From Nostoc sp. NMS8 (GTDB taxonomy: Bacteria; Cyanobacteriota; Cyanobacteriia; Cyanobacteriales; Nostocaceae), in NCBI RefSeq assembly GCF_017115045.1, contig NZ_JABXKK010000098.1, forward strand, positions 124,001-188,000: DNA of 64,000 bases, written 5' to 3'. Made by a program: the position numbers and the translations under genes. The notes beneath the pieces were generated by a model that was given only the letters and a program-made list of their open reading frames with translations, made no database searches and was not told where the DNA came from. Below, piece by piece: positions 16,361 to 24,639 of this stretch (positions are counted from its first letter, which is position 1; the number at the start of each line of letters is the position of its first letter).

Positions 16361-17161
16361 TTAAGAGTTGGGTTTATTCACGACTTCATTTAAGCATTGC
16401 AAAGCATTCAGTGTTCGAGGATATCCCACCCAAGGCAACAATTGTGTAATTAGATCCAGTAGTATGTCTTTGCCGTTTCCGACATTCAGATTGCCTTGAA
16501 TGTGCCCCTTGATTTGTGATTCAACCCCGCCCAGGGCAATGAGAATGGACAGTGTAATCAGCTCCCTAACTTTGATGTCTACGCCATTGCGGGTGTAATA
16601 ATCGCCAAAGCAATTGGCAGACAGAAACCTTTGAATGTGTAGCTGGTCTTTAGGCGATCGCTCATACATTCGATCGATCGCCTCGCCGAATATGGCTTTC
16701 TGTACTGCCAGCCCTTTGTCGTAGCGGGTTTCCGGGCTGGTGGTCGATTGCCCTTCTAAAGGTAATTGAATGCCCCGACTCGTCAGCACTTCATTCGTGG
16801 TATGGATAAAGTCAAATGCTTTTGCCATACCCACATAAGGCACCGCCTGATACACAATCTCTTTGATTTCGATAGGCGTTACTCCGACATTGAGTGCAGC
16901 GCCCACCATTACTTTGAATTCGCTCACAGCCTGAGAGCCAATGATAGATGCCAGAATCAGCATCACTCTTGTCTTTGTATCCAGCTTACTATGAGCAATC
17001 ACTTCATCGAAGGCGAAGTTATCAAACACTTCGATCAGTTCAGGGTCAGTTACTTTCAGGGTCGATTTGTAGTTTGGAAACAGTTCTTCGTGATTTTTGT
17101 GGGCTGCTTCACTGATCTTCTGTGAGGATTGAGTTCTGTCCTTTTGCGGTGTATTAGTCAT
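16361..17161 (-). CDS. Carboxymuconolactone decarboxylase-family protein
   Basis: A 266-aa protein with two CMD-like (AhpD-fold) repeats: about 65-130 (SKLDTKTRVMLILASIIGSQAVSEFKVMV...GVTPIEIKEIVYQAVPYVG) and 175-255 (VRELITLSILIALGGVESQIKGHI...LDLITQLLPWVGYPRTLNAL). No CxxC is visible, so peroxidase activity is doubtful; decarboxylase or unknown thiol-independent roles remain. CMD-family proteins often accompany AraC-regulated oxidoreductase clusters, as here. ATG 17161 has AAAGGAG seven nt upstream. GC-rich like its neighbours. Confidence 0.85.
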   Translation of the reverse strand: MTNTPQKDRTQSSQKISEAAHKNHEELFPNYKSTLKVTDPELIEVFDNFAFDEVIAHSKLDTKTRVMLILASIIGSQAVSEFKVMVGAALNVGVTPIEIKEIVYQAVPYVGMAKAFDFIHTTNEVLTSRGIQLPLEGQSTTSPETRYDKGLAVQKAIFGEAIDRMYERSPKDQLHIQRFLSANCFGDYYTRNGVDIKVRELITLSILIALGGVESQIKGHIQGNLNVGNGKDILLDLITQLLPWVGYPRTLNALQCLNEVVNKPNS

Positions 17162-17245
17162 ACTTAACTCCTTTGAGCCAAAGTTCTGTGGTTAACGATT
17201 CCGTTTACAAACCCGTTCTTTTTTCCAACTCTTCTGGACAGCGTT

Positions 17246-18241
17246 TTAGCGACCCGTCATTTGCTCCATCTTTTCGGGATACCGCGCCCCTTGCACCGCG
17301 ATCTGGGAGGCAGCGTCATCAATGTCACGCAGATCGGCGGGTGTGAGTTCGACTGAGGCTGCCCCAATGTTCTCTTCTAGGCGATGTAGCTTCGTGGTAC
17401 CCGGAATCGGCACAATCCACGGCTTCTGAGCCAGTAGCCAAGCAAGTGCGATCTGAGCCGGTGTCGCCTGCTTTGGTTCTGCCATGCTGCCGAGCAGATC
17501 GACCAGTGCTTGGTTCGCCTTCCGGGCCTCGGACGTGAAGCGAGGGATGGTGTTGCGGAAGTCGGACTCATCCAGCTTGGTGTTCTCGTCGATCTTCCCC
17601 GTGAGGAAGCCCTTACCCAAAGGACTAAAAGGAACAAACCCAATTCCGAGTTCCTCCAGGGTCGGTATCACTTCCGCTTCAGGCTCCCTCCACCACAACG
17701 AGTATTCGCTCTGGAGTGCTGTTACAGTCTGAACGGCGTGGGCACGACGAATGGTTTGTACACCTGCTTCCGAAAGACCAAAGTGCTTAACCTTACCTTC
17801 TTGAATTAGCTCCTTCACCGCTCCGGCTACATCTTCAATTGGCACGTTTGGGTCAACCCGATGTTGATATAGCAGGTCGATCGCCTCAACTTTGAGTCGT
17901 TTGAGCGAACCCTCGACGGCTTCCTTGATGTGTTCCGGTCGGCTATCCAACTCACTCCACCTCGATTCGCCGTTGGCAGCGGGTTTGAACCCGAACTTAG
18001 TAGCAATTACCACTCGGTCGCGGACGGGAGCAAGGGCTTCGCCGACGAGTTCTTCGTTTGTAAATGGACCATAAACTTCAGCAGTATCGAAAAATGTTAC
18101 ACCGCGAGCAACAGCCGCTCGGATTAGGGCAATTGCTTCCTGCTTGTCCATAGCCGGACCATAGCTAAAGCTCATTCCCATGCAGCCCAGCCCGATCGCC
18201 GAGACTTCTAAATTGCTGTTTCCAAGTTTGCGCGTTTGCAT
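17246..18241 (-). CDS. Aldo/keto reductase (second copy)
   Basis: A 331-aa protein very similar to the product of 13649-14656, with the same GNSNLEVSAIGLGCMGMSF start, FFDTAEVYGPFTNEELVGEAL active-site region and RYPEKMEQMTGR end. The main differences are around residues 85-105 and in the surface helices. It is an NADPH-dependent oxidoreductase of unknown substrate. ATG 18241 is preceded by AAAGGAG. It lies 84 bp after the CMD gene's start, in the same orientation. The pair flanks the antiporter and CMD genes, as if a block had been bounded by duplication. Confidence 0.9.
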   Translation of the reverse strand: MQTRKLGNSNLEVSAIGLGCMGMSFSYGPAMDKQEAIALIRAAVARGVTFFDTAEVYGPFTNEELVGEALAPVRDRVVIATKFGFKPAANGESRWSELDSRPEHIKEAVEGSLKRLKVEAIDLLYQHRVDPNVPIEDVAGAVKELIQEGKVKHFGLSEAGVQTIRRAHAVQTVTALQSEYSLWWREPEAEVIPTLEELGIGFVPFSPLGKGFLTGKIDENTKLDESDFRNTIPRFTSEARKANQALVDLLGSMAEPKQATPAQIALAWLLAQKPWIVPIPGTTKLHRLEENIGAASVELTPADLRDIDDAASQIAVQGARYPEKMEQMTGR

Positions 18242-18386
18242 TTTGATTTCTCCTTTGAGGTTTCACCTCGGTTATTTATATCTAAGGGAAGACATATCGA
18301 TCGCGAAGCGGTACTTCACATCGGACTTGAGCAGGCGATATGCCTCCGGCACGCGATCGCACTCAGTCTAACCACCAGCACTATCC

Positions 18387-19130
18387 TTACCAAGGCTGCG
18401 TGGTTGGGCCAATCGTAAATTCGTTCACGTTTGTGTCTTCTGGCTGGTCAATCGCAAACGCCACAACATTGGCTACTCGATCCGGTGAGATGCCATATTG
18501 CTTATACAACGCTGTCATTTTTTCAGCCGCATCTTGGTCAGTAATCTGATCTAACAACTCAGTGTTAATTGCGGCAGGGTAAATTGTCGCAGTACGAATG
18601 TTAGTCCTTTCTTGGGCAGACTCCATGCGTAGAACTTCCATGAAATTGCGTACAAACCATTTCGTCCCACCGTAGATCGCACCACCTGGATAAGCTTTTA
18701 ATCCAGCAACCGATGAAGTTGCGATAACATGCCCAGACTTTTGGCTAACAAATGTTGGCAACACAGCAGCAATACCATTGAGTACACCCTTGATATTGAT
18801 ATCAACCGTTTGATTCCATTCATCAGTTTTCAGTGCAGAAAGTGGAGAAGTGGGCATGATGCCAGCGTTCAAGAAAATAACATCGACGCCTCCAAATGTT
18901 TCCTTGGCAAGCTTGACGATCTGGGCGTTATCAGATGGGTTAACCACATCCATCACTTGATAGACTGCTTGACCGCCAGCTGTTTGAATTTCATCAACCA
19001 GTTGTCTCAATTGTTGCTCGCGTCGTGCGCCCAATACGACTTTAGCGCCTTTGCTTGCAAGCAATTTTGCACTTGCTTCACCAATCCCTGATGATGCGCC
19101 GGTAATAATCACAACTTTGTCTTTAATCAT
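18387..19130 (-). CDS. Short-chain dehydrogenase/reductase
   Basis: A 247-aa classical SDR. The Rossmann motif TGASSGIGE is at 10-18, NAG at 88-90, the catalytic Ser at 139/140 (ATSSVAG), and Tyr153 and Lys157 form the YGGTK variant of YxxxK. The fold suggests NADP(H) use, supported by GARR at 35-38. The substrate is not predictable. SD-like GAGG precedes ATG 19130. It is part of the AraC-linked run, 65 bp from the hydrolase gene. Confidence 0.9.
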   Translation of the reverse strand: MIKDKVVIITGASSGIGEASAKLLASKGAKVVLGARREQQLRQLVDEIQTAGGQAVYQVMDVVNPSDNAQIVKLAKETFGGVDVIFLNAGIMPTSPLSALKTDEWNQTVDINIKGVLNGIAAVLPTFVSQKSGHVIATSSVAGLKAYPGGAIYGGTKWFVRNFMEVLRMESAQERTNIRTATIYPAAINTELLDQITDQDAAEKMTALYKQYGISPDRVANVVAFAIDQPEDTNVNEFTIGPTTQPW

Positions 19131-19195
19131 CTTATTCCTCTTTTTGTTGAGTAACTACTGAGTTCCGCTTTCTTCGGACTTGCCCAGTTGCTCGC

Positions 19196-20287
19196 TTACC
19201 GACTGAGATGCTGATTGAAGAAGGACTGAAGCTTGTCCCAGGGGATAAGGTTCACCCGGTCATACAAATCGACATGTCCCGCACTCGGAACGATGTAGAG
19301 ATCCTTTGGCTCGGCTGCGCGCTTGTAGGCATCTTCGCTGAACTCCCTGGAATGTGCATTGTCACCCGTGATGAACAGCATGGGACGAGGCGAAATCGTC
19401 TCAATATCATCGAACGGGTAAAAGTTCATGAATTTGACGTTGCTGGTAAGCGTCGGGTGCGTTGTCAGCTTCGGCGACGAACCTTTGGGGGTGTGTTCGC
19501 CTCTGGAAGTGCGGTAGAAGTCGTAAAACTCACGCTCAATGGCGGTGGAGTTCTCGTTCAGTTCATGCACCGTCCCGCCAGTGTATTTGGTTTCGCCGCC
19601 CGTGAACTGGGCATAGCGTTGGTCAACCGCCTCTGCGATCGCTTTCTTTCTCTGTTCGAGGGTCGTAGAATGCCCAAGCCCGTTACGGCTGGCCGCACCC
19701 ATGTCGTACATGCTTACCGTTGCAATGGCCTTCATCCGCGGGTCAATCTTGGCGGCGCTGATCACGAAGCTCCCACTGCCGCAAATCCCAAGAACGCCAA
19801 TCCGGTTTCTGTCAACGAATGGCCGAGTGCCTAGAAAATCGACCGCAGCACTAAAATCCTCGGCATAAATATCCGGCGAAACAACGTTGCGGGGCTGCCC
19901 TTCACTTTCGCCCCAGAAGGACAAATCGAGGGACAAGGTGACAAATCCCTGGTCAGCCAGCTTTTGGGCATACAGATTTGCGCTCTGTTCTTTGACTGCG
20001 CCCATTGGGTGCCCGACAATGATTGCCGGATTCTTGGCGTTCTGATTCAAAGTTTTGGGAATGAAGAGATTCCCGGCAACCTGCATATTGTATTGGTTTT
20101 TGAACGTAACTTTCTGCACAGTAACCTTGTCGCTCTTATAGAAGTTGTCCGCTCCCGCGACCACAGAGGACTGCTGTACAGGTGCTTGGGGACTTTGACG
20201 CGAGACGTGTGTTTTGTCGAGCCCAAATGCCACCGTTGCGTAGGTTGCACCAATCAAGAGGGTTGGTATTAGAACGAGGTGTTTCAT
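19196..20287 (-). CDS. Secreted alpha/beta hydrolase (YcjY/dienelactone-hydrolase-like)
   Basis: A 363-aa protein. Residues 1-22 are a signal peptide (LVLIPTLLIGATYATVAFG), so it probably acts in the periplasm. The hydrolase core shows IIVGHPMGAVKEQS (oxyanion region), LDLSFWGESEG and the nucleophile elbow LGICGSGSF, where Cys takes the usual Ser place (GxCxS), as in dienelactone-hydrolase-like enzymes. The acid and His may be in MLFITGDNAHS and PSAGHVDLYD. The substrate is unknown. It belongs to the GC-rich run between the two SDR genes. Confidence 0.85.
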   Translation of the reverse strand: MKHLVLIPTLLIGATYATVAFGLDKTHVSRQSPQAPVQQSSVVAGADNFYKSDKVTVQKVTFKNQYNMQVAGNLFIPKTLNQNAKNPAIIVGHPMGAVKEQSANLYAQKLADQGFVTLSLDLSFWGESEGQPRNVVSPDIYAEDFSAAVDFLGTRPFVDRNRIGVLGICGSGSFVISAAKIDPRMKAIATVSMYDMGAASRNGLGHSTTLEQRKKAIAEAVDQRYAQFTGGETKYTGGTVHELNENSTAIEREFYDFYRTSRGEHTPKGSSPKLTTHPTLTSNVKFMNFYPFDDIETISPRPMLFITGDNAHSREFSEDAYKRAAEPKDLYIVPSAGHVDLYDRVNLIPWDKLQSFFNQHLSR

Positions 20288-20433
20288 TGAGTTCTCCGTA
20301 TGTGTGGGTTTATTTAGCGGGTTAGCTTCGGTTTGGTGCGTCTGCCTTCAGCGGGGCCATGTCGATGACGAAGCCGTAGCGCACATCCTTGTTCAAGCTT
20401 TCCCCACAACGGCGTCACGGTTGGCGACGAAGC

Positions 20434-21207
20434 TCACTGCACCGTTTGACCGCCATCGACGACTAAGGTGTGTCCGACGACGAAGGCAGCCGCATCCGAA
20501 CACAGCCAGAGGACGGCATTGGCGATCTCTTCAGGCTGACCCATCCTTCCGACCGGCTCCTCCGCAATCACCTTCTCCTTTCCTTCAGCAGTGCCACCAG
20601 TGAAGCGAACCATCATCGGTGTGTCAATGTAACCGGGGGCAACGGCATTGACGCGGATGTTCTGCGAGGCGTAGTCGAGAGCCGCCGACTTAGTGAGTCC
20701 AATCACGGCGTGTTTTGCGGCGGTGTATGCGGCTCCGCCCTTAATGCCTATGACCCCGGCACCCGATGATGTGTTCACGATCGCGCCACCCCCTTGCTTG
20801 AGTAGCAGCGGAATTTCATACTTCATGCACAGAAAAACGCCGCGCAGGTCGATGTCTACGATCCGATCCCATTCTTCCTCTTTGATTTCCGCTGTTGCTA
20901 CATTCTTCTGCTCCACACCGGCGTTGTTGAAGGCAAAGTCCAGCCGCCCGAAGGTCTCAATGGTCTTGGAAAGAGCCGCCTTCACGTCCTCGGTTCGCGT
21001 CACATCGCACTTGACGGCAAGCACTCGTCCGCCGAGTTCTTCGATCGTGCGGGCCGTTTCTTGATTGCCCTGTTCTGAAATGTCAGCGACCACTACATTA
21101 GCGCCCTCACGGGCAAATGCCAGCGCCGTAGCTCTACCAATGCCGTTCGCGGCTCCAGTCACAAACGCAACTTTTCCTGTGTACTTTCCATTTTCGTTCG
21201 TTGTCAT
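20434..21207 (-). CDS. Short-chain dehydrogenase/reductase (glucose-1-dehydrogenase-like)
   Basis: A 257-aa classical SDR with TGAANGIG at 17-24, NNAG at 94-97, Ser148, and YTAAK (Tyr161, Lys165). AD at 41-42 after the second strand suggests NAD preference. It has the PGYIDTPM and VVDGGQTVQ ends typical of the glucose-1-dehydrogenase/3-oxoacyl-reductase branch. It shares little with the other SDR of the cluster, so the two were recruited separately. Spacing to the upstream cupin gene is 57 bp. Confidence 0.9.
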   Translation of the reverse strand: MTTNENGKYTGKVAFVTGAANGIGRATALAFAREGANVVVADISEQGNQETARTIEELGGRVLAVKCDVTRTEDVKAALSKTIETFGRLDFAFNNAGVEQKNVATAEIKEEEWDRIVDIDLRGVFLCMKYEIPLLLKQGGGAIVNTSSGAGVIGIKGGAAYTAAKHAVIGLTKSAALDYASQNIRVNAVAPGYIDTPMMVRFTGGTAEGKEKVIAEEPVGRMGQPEEIANAVLWLCSDAAAFVVGHTLVVDGGQTVQ

Positions 21208-21264
21208 AATTTTTTTCCTTCAATTCTTTACCTAACAAGGTCTTAAAACCACTAGATGCGGAGA

Positions 21265-21762
21265 TCAGTTGGGATATTGCTCGTCGCTGACATGCTCCAG
21301 CCAGTCCACAGGTTTGCCATTGAGTTCTTCGTGAATGGCAATGTGCGTCATGGCTGTGGTGGCTGTAGCTCCGTGCCAGTGTTTCAGTCCGGGCGCAATT
21401 CGGACAACATCACCTGGTCTGATTTCCTGAATTTGTCCGCCCCATTGCTGGACATAACCAGACCCAGCAGTCACAATCAGGGTCTGTCCTAATGGATGGG
21501 TGTGCCATGCTGTCCTAGCACCAGGCTCGAAGGTTACACTAGCGCCAGCCGTGCGTGACGGGTCGCGTGCTGAAAACAGGGAATCGATGCGGACGGAACC
21601 TGTGAAATATTCGGTTGATCCTCTAGTAGAAGGCTGCGAACCTTTCCGAGTAATCTCCACTATCCGTGTGCCATTGTCTGATGAGACTTGTGTCTGACCC
21701 GCACTATTAAACGCCAAAGTAAGCAGGGAAAATGACACGATAGTTGTCGCAAGGAGTTTCAT
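21265..21762 (-). CDS. Exported cupin-domain protein
   Basis: A 165-aa protein with an N-terminal signal peptide (MKLLATTIVSFSLLTLAFNSAGQ), so probably periplasmic. The cupin metal-site motifs are AWHTHPLGQTLIVTAGSG and RPGDVVRIAPGLKHWHGA. Many such cupins bind Mn, Fe or Ni and act as dioxygenases or isomerases; the function here is unknown. I start at ATG 21762, with GGAG six nt upstream; the longer frame begins at a TTG that is part of that site. It is a paralogue of the leaderless cupin at 22436-22864, and both end DWLEHVSDEQY. Confidence 0.88.
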   Translation of the reverse strand: MKLLATTIVSFSLLTLAFNSAGQTQVSSDNGTRIVEITRKGSQPSTRGSTEYFTGSVRIDSLFSARDPSRTAGASVTFEPGARTAWHTHPLGQTLIVTAGSGYVQQWGGQIQEIRPGDVVRIAPGLKHWHGATATTAMTHIAIHEELNGKPVDWLEHVSDEQYPN

Positions 21763-21905
21763 TTCCGTCTCCAACTTTCAGTTTTTACTAAACAATCTCT
21801 AGGGAAGATGGACTGACCTGGATATCACTTGCATTGGGTATGGGGCGAAATGTTCTGAGTTCCTTGACCCATCGCCTCAGGAGGGTGATCTGCCTGTCGC
21901 CCTCT

Positions 21906-22436
21906 TTATTGCGATTGGACAAGCTCGATTGTCACTTCTACAGAGCCAGGAACATTCAATGCCTCGATGCCACCGTCTATTTTTCCGAGGATCGCGAGTC
22001 CGTTTGAGTATTCAAAATCTCGATAATATATCGCTAAATTTCCCCAAGGAGCGTAATAAGCAATATCTCCAACAGCAGGATCGCTGCCTGGGGGTGCATC
22101 TTCTGTAGATAATTTTTTTGGCAGATCGCTGACTTTTTCGGTTCTCGCGTGATCTTCTAACGTCAGCGTTAATGGCAGCAGGGAAATAAAATCCTGAGTA
22201 GTTTTGCTGTCGATTAAAGTGGCTGTAACTACTTTATCTTTGGCCTTGATGTTTATTTTCATCCTGTCTGCCTGCTTGGTTGATATTTCAGTCGGCATCT
22301 TCAACGAGGCACTGCTAGTCATACTGTTGTCGGCACGGCAGGCTGAGTAACTCAGGGACATCACTAGGGCGAGAACCAAAATCAGCATTCTCTGCTGGCA
22401 GTTTTTCCCCTTGATGGAAAACCATCTCAAAAGCAT
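21906..22436 (-). CDS. Cyclophilin-like-fold protein with lipoprotein-type leader
   Basis: A 176-aa protein. Residues 17-33 form a hydrophobic leader ending SLSYSAC, a possible but non-canonical lipobox. The rest (INIKAKDKVVTATLIDSKTTQDFISLLPLTL..., VGDIAYYAPWGNLAIYYRD, GLAILGKIDGGIEAL) matches the cyclophilin-like family (PF18050 type). That family has a beta-barrel resembling cyclophilin without proven isomerase activity. Its ATG overlaps the stop of the upstream cupin gene (TAATG), implying translational coupling, so the two products are probably made together. Confidence 0.75.
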   Translation of the reverse strand: MLLRWFSIKGKNCQQRMLILVLALVMSLSYSACRADNSMTSSASLKMPTEISTKQADRMKINIKAKDKVVTATLIDSKTTQDFISLLPLTLTLEDHARTEKVSDLPKKLSTEDAPPGSDPAVGDIAYYAPWGNLAIYYRDFEYSNGLAILGKIDGGIEALNVPGSVEVTIELVQSQ

Positions 22437-22864
22437 TAAGATATTCCTTCATACTGCTCGTCGCTGACATGCTCCAGCCAGTCCACAGGCTTGCCGTCGA
22501 GCCATTCCTGAATGGCGATGTGCGTCATGGACGTGGTTGCTGTAGCACCGTGCCAATGCTTCTCACCCGACGAGATCCAGATCGCGTCTCCCGGTCGAAT
22601 TTCCTCGATCGCACCGCCCCATCGCTGTATAAGTCCACAGCCAGCCGTCACGATTAGGGTTTGTCCCAATGGGTGGGTGTGCCATGCTGTCCTAGCACCA
22701 GGCTCAAACGTGACACTGGCACCAGACGTGCGTGCTGGCTCGTGTGCCTCGAACAGGGGGTCAACGCGGACAGTGCCGGTAAAATACTCAGCCTGCCCTT
22801 TGGCGGAAGGCTGCGAGCCACTTCGTTTAATGTCCATTTTCTTAATTCCTTCACTTGATGCCAT
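22436..22864 (-). CDS. Cytoplasmic cupin-domain protein
   Basis: A 142-aa cupin without a signal peptide, paralogous to the exported cupin. The metal motifs are AWHTHPLGQTLIVTAGCG and RPGDAIWISSGEKHWHGA. It is the first gene of the long minus-strand run and lies divergent to the AraC regulator, so the 277-bp spacer between them should hold the promoter that the regulator controls. The stop overlaps the next gene's ATG. Having one leaderless and one exported cupin in the same unit suggests paired roles on both sides of the membrane. Confidence 0.88.
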   Translation of the reverse strand: MASSEGIKKMDIKRSGSQPSAKGQAEYFTGTVRVDPLFEAHEPARTSGASVTFEPGARTAWHTHPLGQTLIVTAGCGLIQRWGGAIEEIRPGDAIWISSGEKHWHGATATTSMTHIAIQEWLDGKPVDWLEHVSDEQYEGIS

Positions 22865-23141
22865 TTGGGCGGCTGTCCCAATCGTAGAGATTGAGCACTT
22901 ATCGCTTCTCTATCAATAGGGATGGATTTTTTAAGTAGCAAGGTTAGCCTTGATGCCATTTTGATGGCTAGTAGGCAAGTCTCTTGCCCAATCAAAACTG
23001 AGTTTTATCTTGAATAAAAATGCAGAGTGCCTATAAGAAGCTGAAATCATTTTTCCTTGCTTTAGCTTCATATTAAGCATTTTCAAGGGCAAGCAATAGG
23101 ACGATCGTCTAAGATTGTTGTACAATCCTGCAAACTTAGAA

Positions 23142-24110
23142 ATGAACACTGCCAATATCAATTTAATGAACAACCCGCAGGCAAAGCGCGAGGCAGACAG
23201 AGCGCAAGCCTACAGAGACGAACTGACTGAGCGGATTGCCCAGGCGATTCGTCATGATGGGACGATTGAGCCAATGAAAGGTTTGCACTTCAATCGCGCC
23301 TCCTCGCCTTCGGAATGCCTTCATAGTGTCTCTATCCCTGCCTTTTGTGCGATCGCTCAGGGCAGCAAAGAAGTTCTTCTGGGTAGCGATCGCTATCAGT
23401 ACGACCCGATGCATTATCTGCTGGGTACGGTCGAACTACCGATTGCCAGCCAAATTCTGGAAGCGTCCCAGGCGCAACCGTATCTTAGCCTGCGCCTCGA
23501 TCTCGACCCCACCCTTGTTGGTTCAGTGATGGTTGAGGCAGGGTATCCCTCATCGCGCAACTCTGGTGATGTGAAAGCGATCAACGTAAGTCCGTTGAAT
23601 GCAAATCTGTTGGACGCTGTGGTGCGGCTTGTCAGGCTTTTAGATTCCCCTGCGGAAGCTCATGTTCTCGCACCACTGATTAAGCGGGAAATCATTTACC
23701 GACTCCTGATGGGAGAGCAAGGTAATCGGCTCCGTCATATTGCAGTTCTCGGTGGCTATACTTACCACATCGCCAGAGCCGTCGAGCGACTTCGTAAAGA
23801 CTTTAACGAGCCGATCAAGATTGAAAACATCGCCCGAGAAATGGGAATGAGTGTTTCGGGCTTTCACCATCACTTCAAGTCTGTCACGGCAATGAGTCCC
23901 TTGCAGTTCCAGAAGCAACTGCGGCTCCAGGAGGCTCGCCGTCTGATGCTGGGGGAAAACCTTGACGCTACCAGTGCTGCTTATCGAGTAGGGTATGATG
24001 ATGCCTCGCACTTCAACCGAGAGTACAAGCGGCTCTTTGGTGCGCCACCAATGCGCGATGTGGAGCGGCTGCGAGAAGCTGCTAGGGAGACTGCTAGTTC
24101 AATATATTGA
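23142..24110 (+). CDS. AraC-family transcriptional regulator
   Basis: A 322-aa regulator. The N-terminal half (about 20-200) is the AraC_N sensor type (FNRASSPSECLHSVSIPAFCAIAQGSKEVLLG, YLLGTVELPI). The C-terminal 100 residues hold two helix-turn-helix motifs (IENIAREMGMSVSGFHHHFK and TSAAYRVGYDDASHFNREYK). ATG 23142 is chosen over the upstream TTG at 23115. It is divergent from the cupin-led run and is its probable activator; AraC proteins of this subgroup commonly sit beside oxidoreductase or cupin clusters. Base composition matches the GC-rich cluster, supporting joint transfer. Confidence 0.9.
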   Translation: MNTANINLMNNPQAKREADRAQAYRDELTERIAQAIRHDGTIEPMKGLHFNRASSPSECLHSVSIPAFCAIAQGSKEVLLGSDRYQYDPMHYLLGTVELPIASQILEASQAQPYLSLRLDLDPTLVGSVMVEAGYPSSRNSGDVKAINVSPLNANLLDAVVRLVRLLDSPAEAHVLAPLIKREIIYRLLMGEQGNRLRHIAVLGGYTYHIARAVERLRKDFNEPIKIENIAREMGMSVSGFHHHFKSVTAMSPLQFQKQLRLQEARRLMLGENLDATSAAYRVGYDDASHFNREYKRLFGAPPMRDVERLREAARETASSIY

Positions 24111-24639
24111 AGAATTCAGAAAACTGTTGCGTACCTTTTTGCCGCATCATGGAGAAAACGACTTGTTGCGATCGCAATTGCACCATTTCCCAACAGTCTC
24201 AACGTTCGAAGTCAAGAGATGCAATGAATCGCTGTCTCTACAAGGGTTATGGGTAACGCATATTTAATTTCTCGAGATGTCTATTAAGTAGGTCGGCGTA
24301 AATAATTATCGTTGGGATAAGGCAATTCTTGCTGGGAGCAGGGGATAAGAGTTTTCCCCTCCGCCCCCCGCACCCCGCCCCTCTGCCTCTTTCAATGCCC
24401 TGTTTGCCCCAAACGACGGGGCGACTATCCCTCTCCGCGCCACTTGCGGGATGGAGTTTCCCGTCGCTTTCAATGAATTTATATTAAAAATTAGCGGATT
24501 TATTTGTGACTATTATGTATAAATCATCATCCCAAAAAATCCAGATATTTACAACTATATTAGATTGTATTTTGCTACCAATGTTATCAGAATCTTTAAA
24601 ATATTCTCAGTATTTGTTTTTAATCTTTAATCTTAACTA
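24111..24639. other. Spacer with dispersed inverted repeat
   Basis: No gene seen. A pyrimidine-rich tract lies near 24355-24390. At about 24414-24473 nested inverted repeats occur: CGACGGG with CCCGTCG, and inside them ATCCC with GGGAT. This looks like a dispersed structured repeat. The last 150 bp are AT-rich and form the upstream region of the histidine kinase gene. Confidence 0.4.

Noticed and set aside
19208..19834. 208-codon plus-strand ORF
   Set aside because: It is the antisense shadow of the alpha/beta hydrolase gene, whose motifs and signal peptide are clear.
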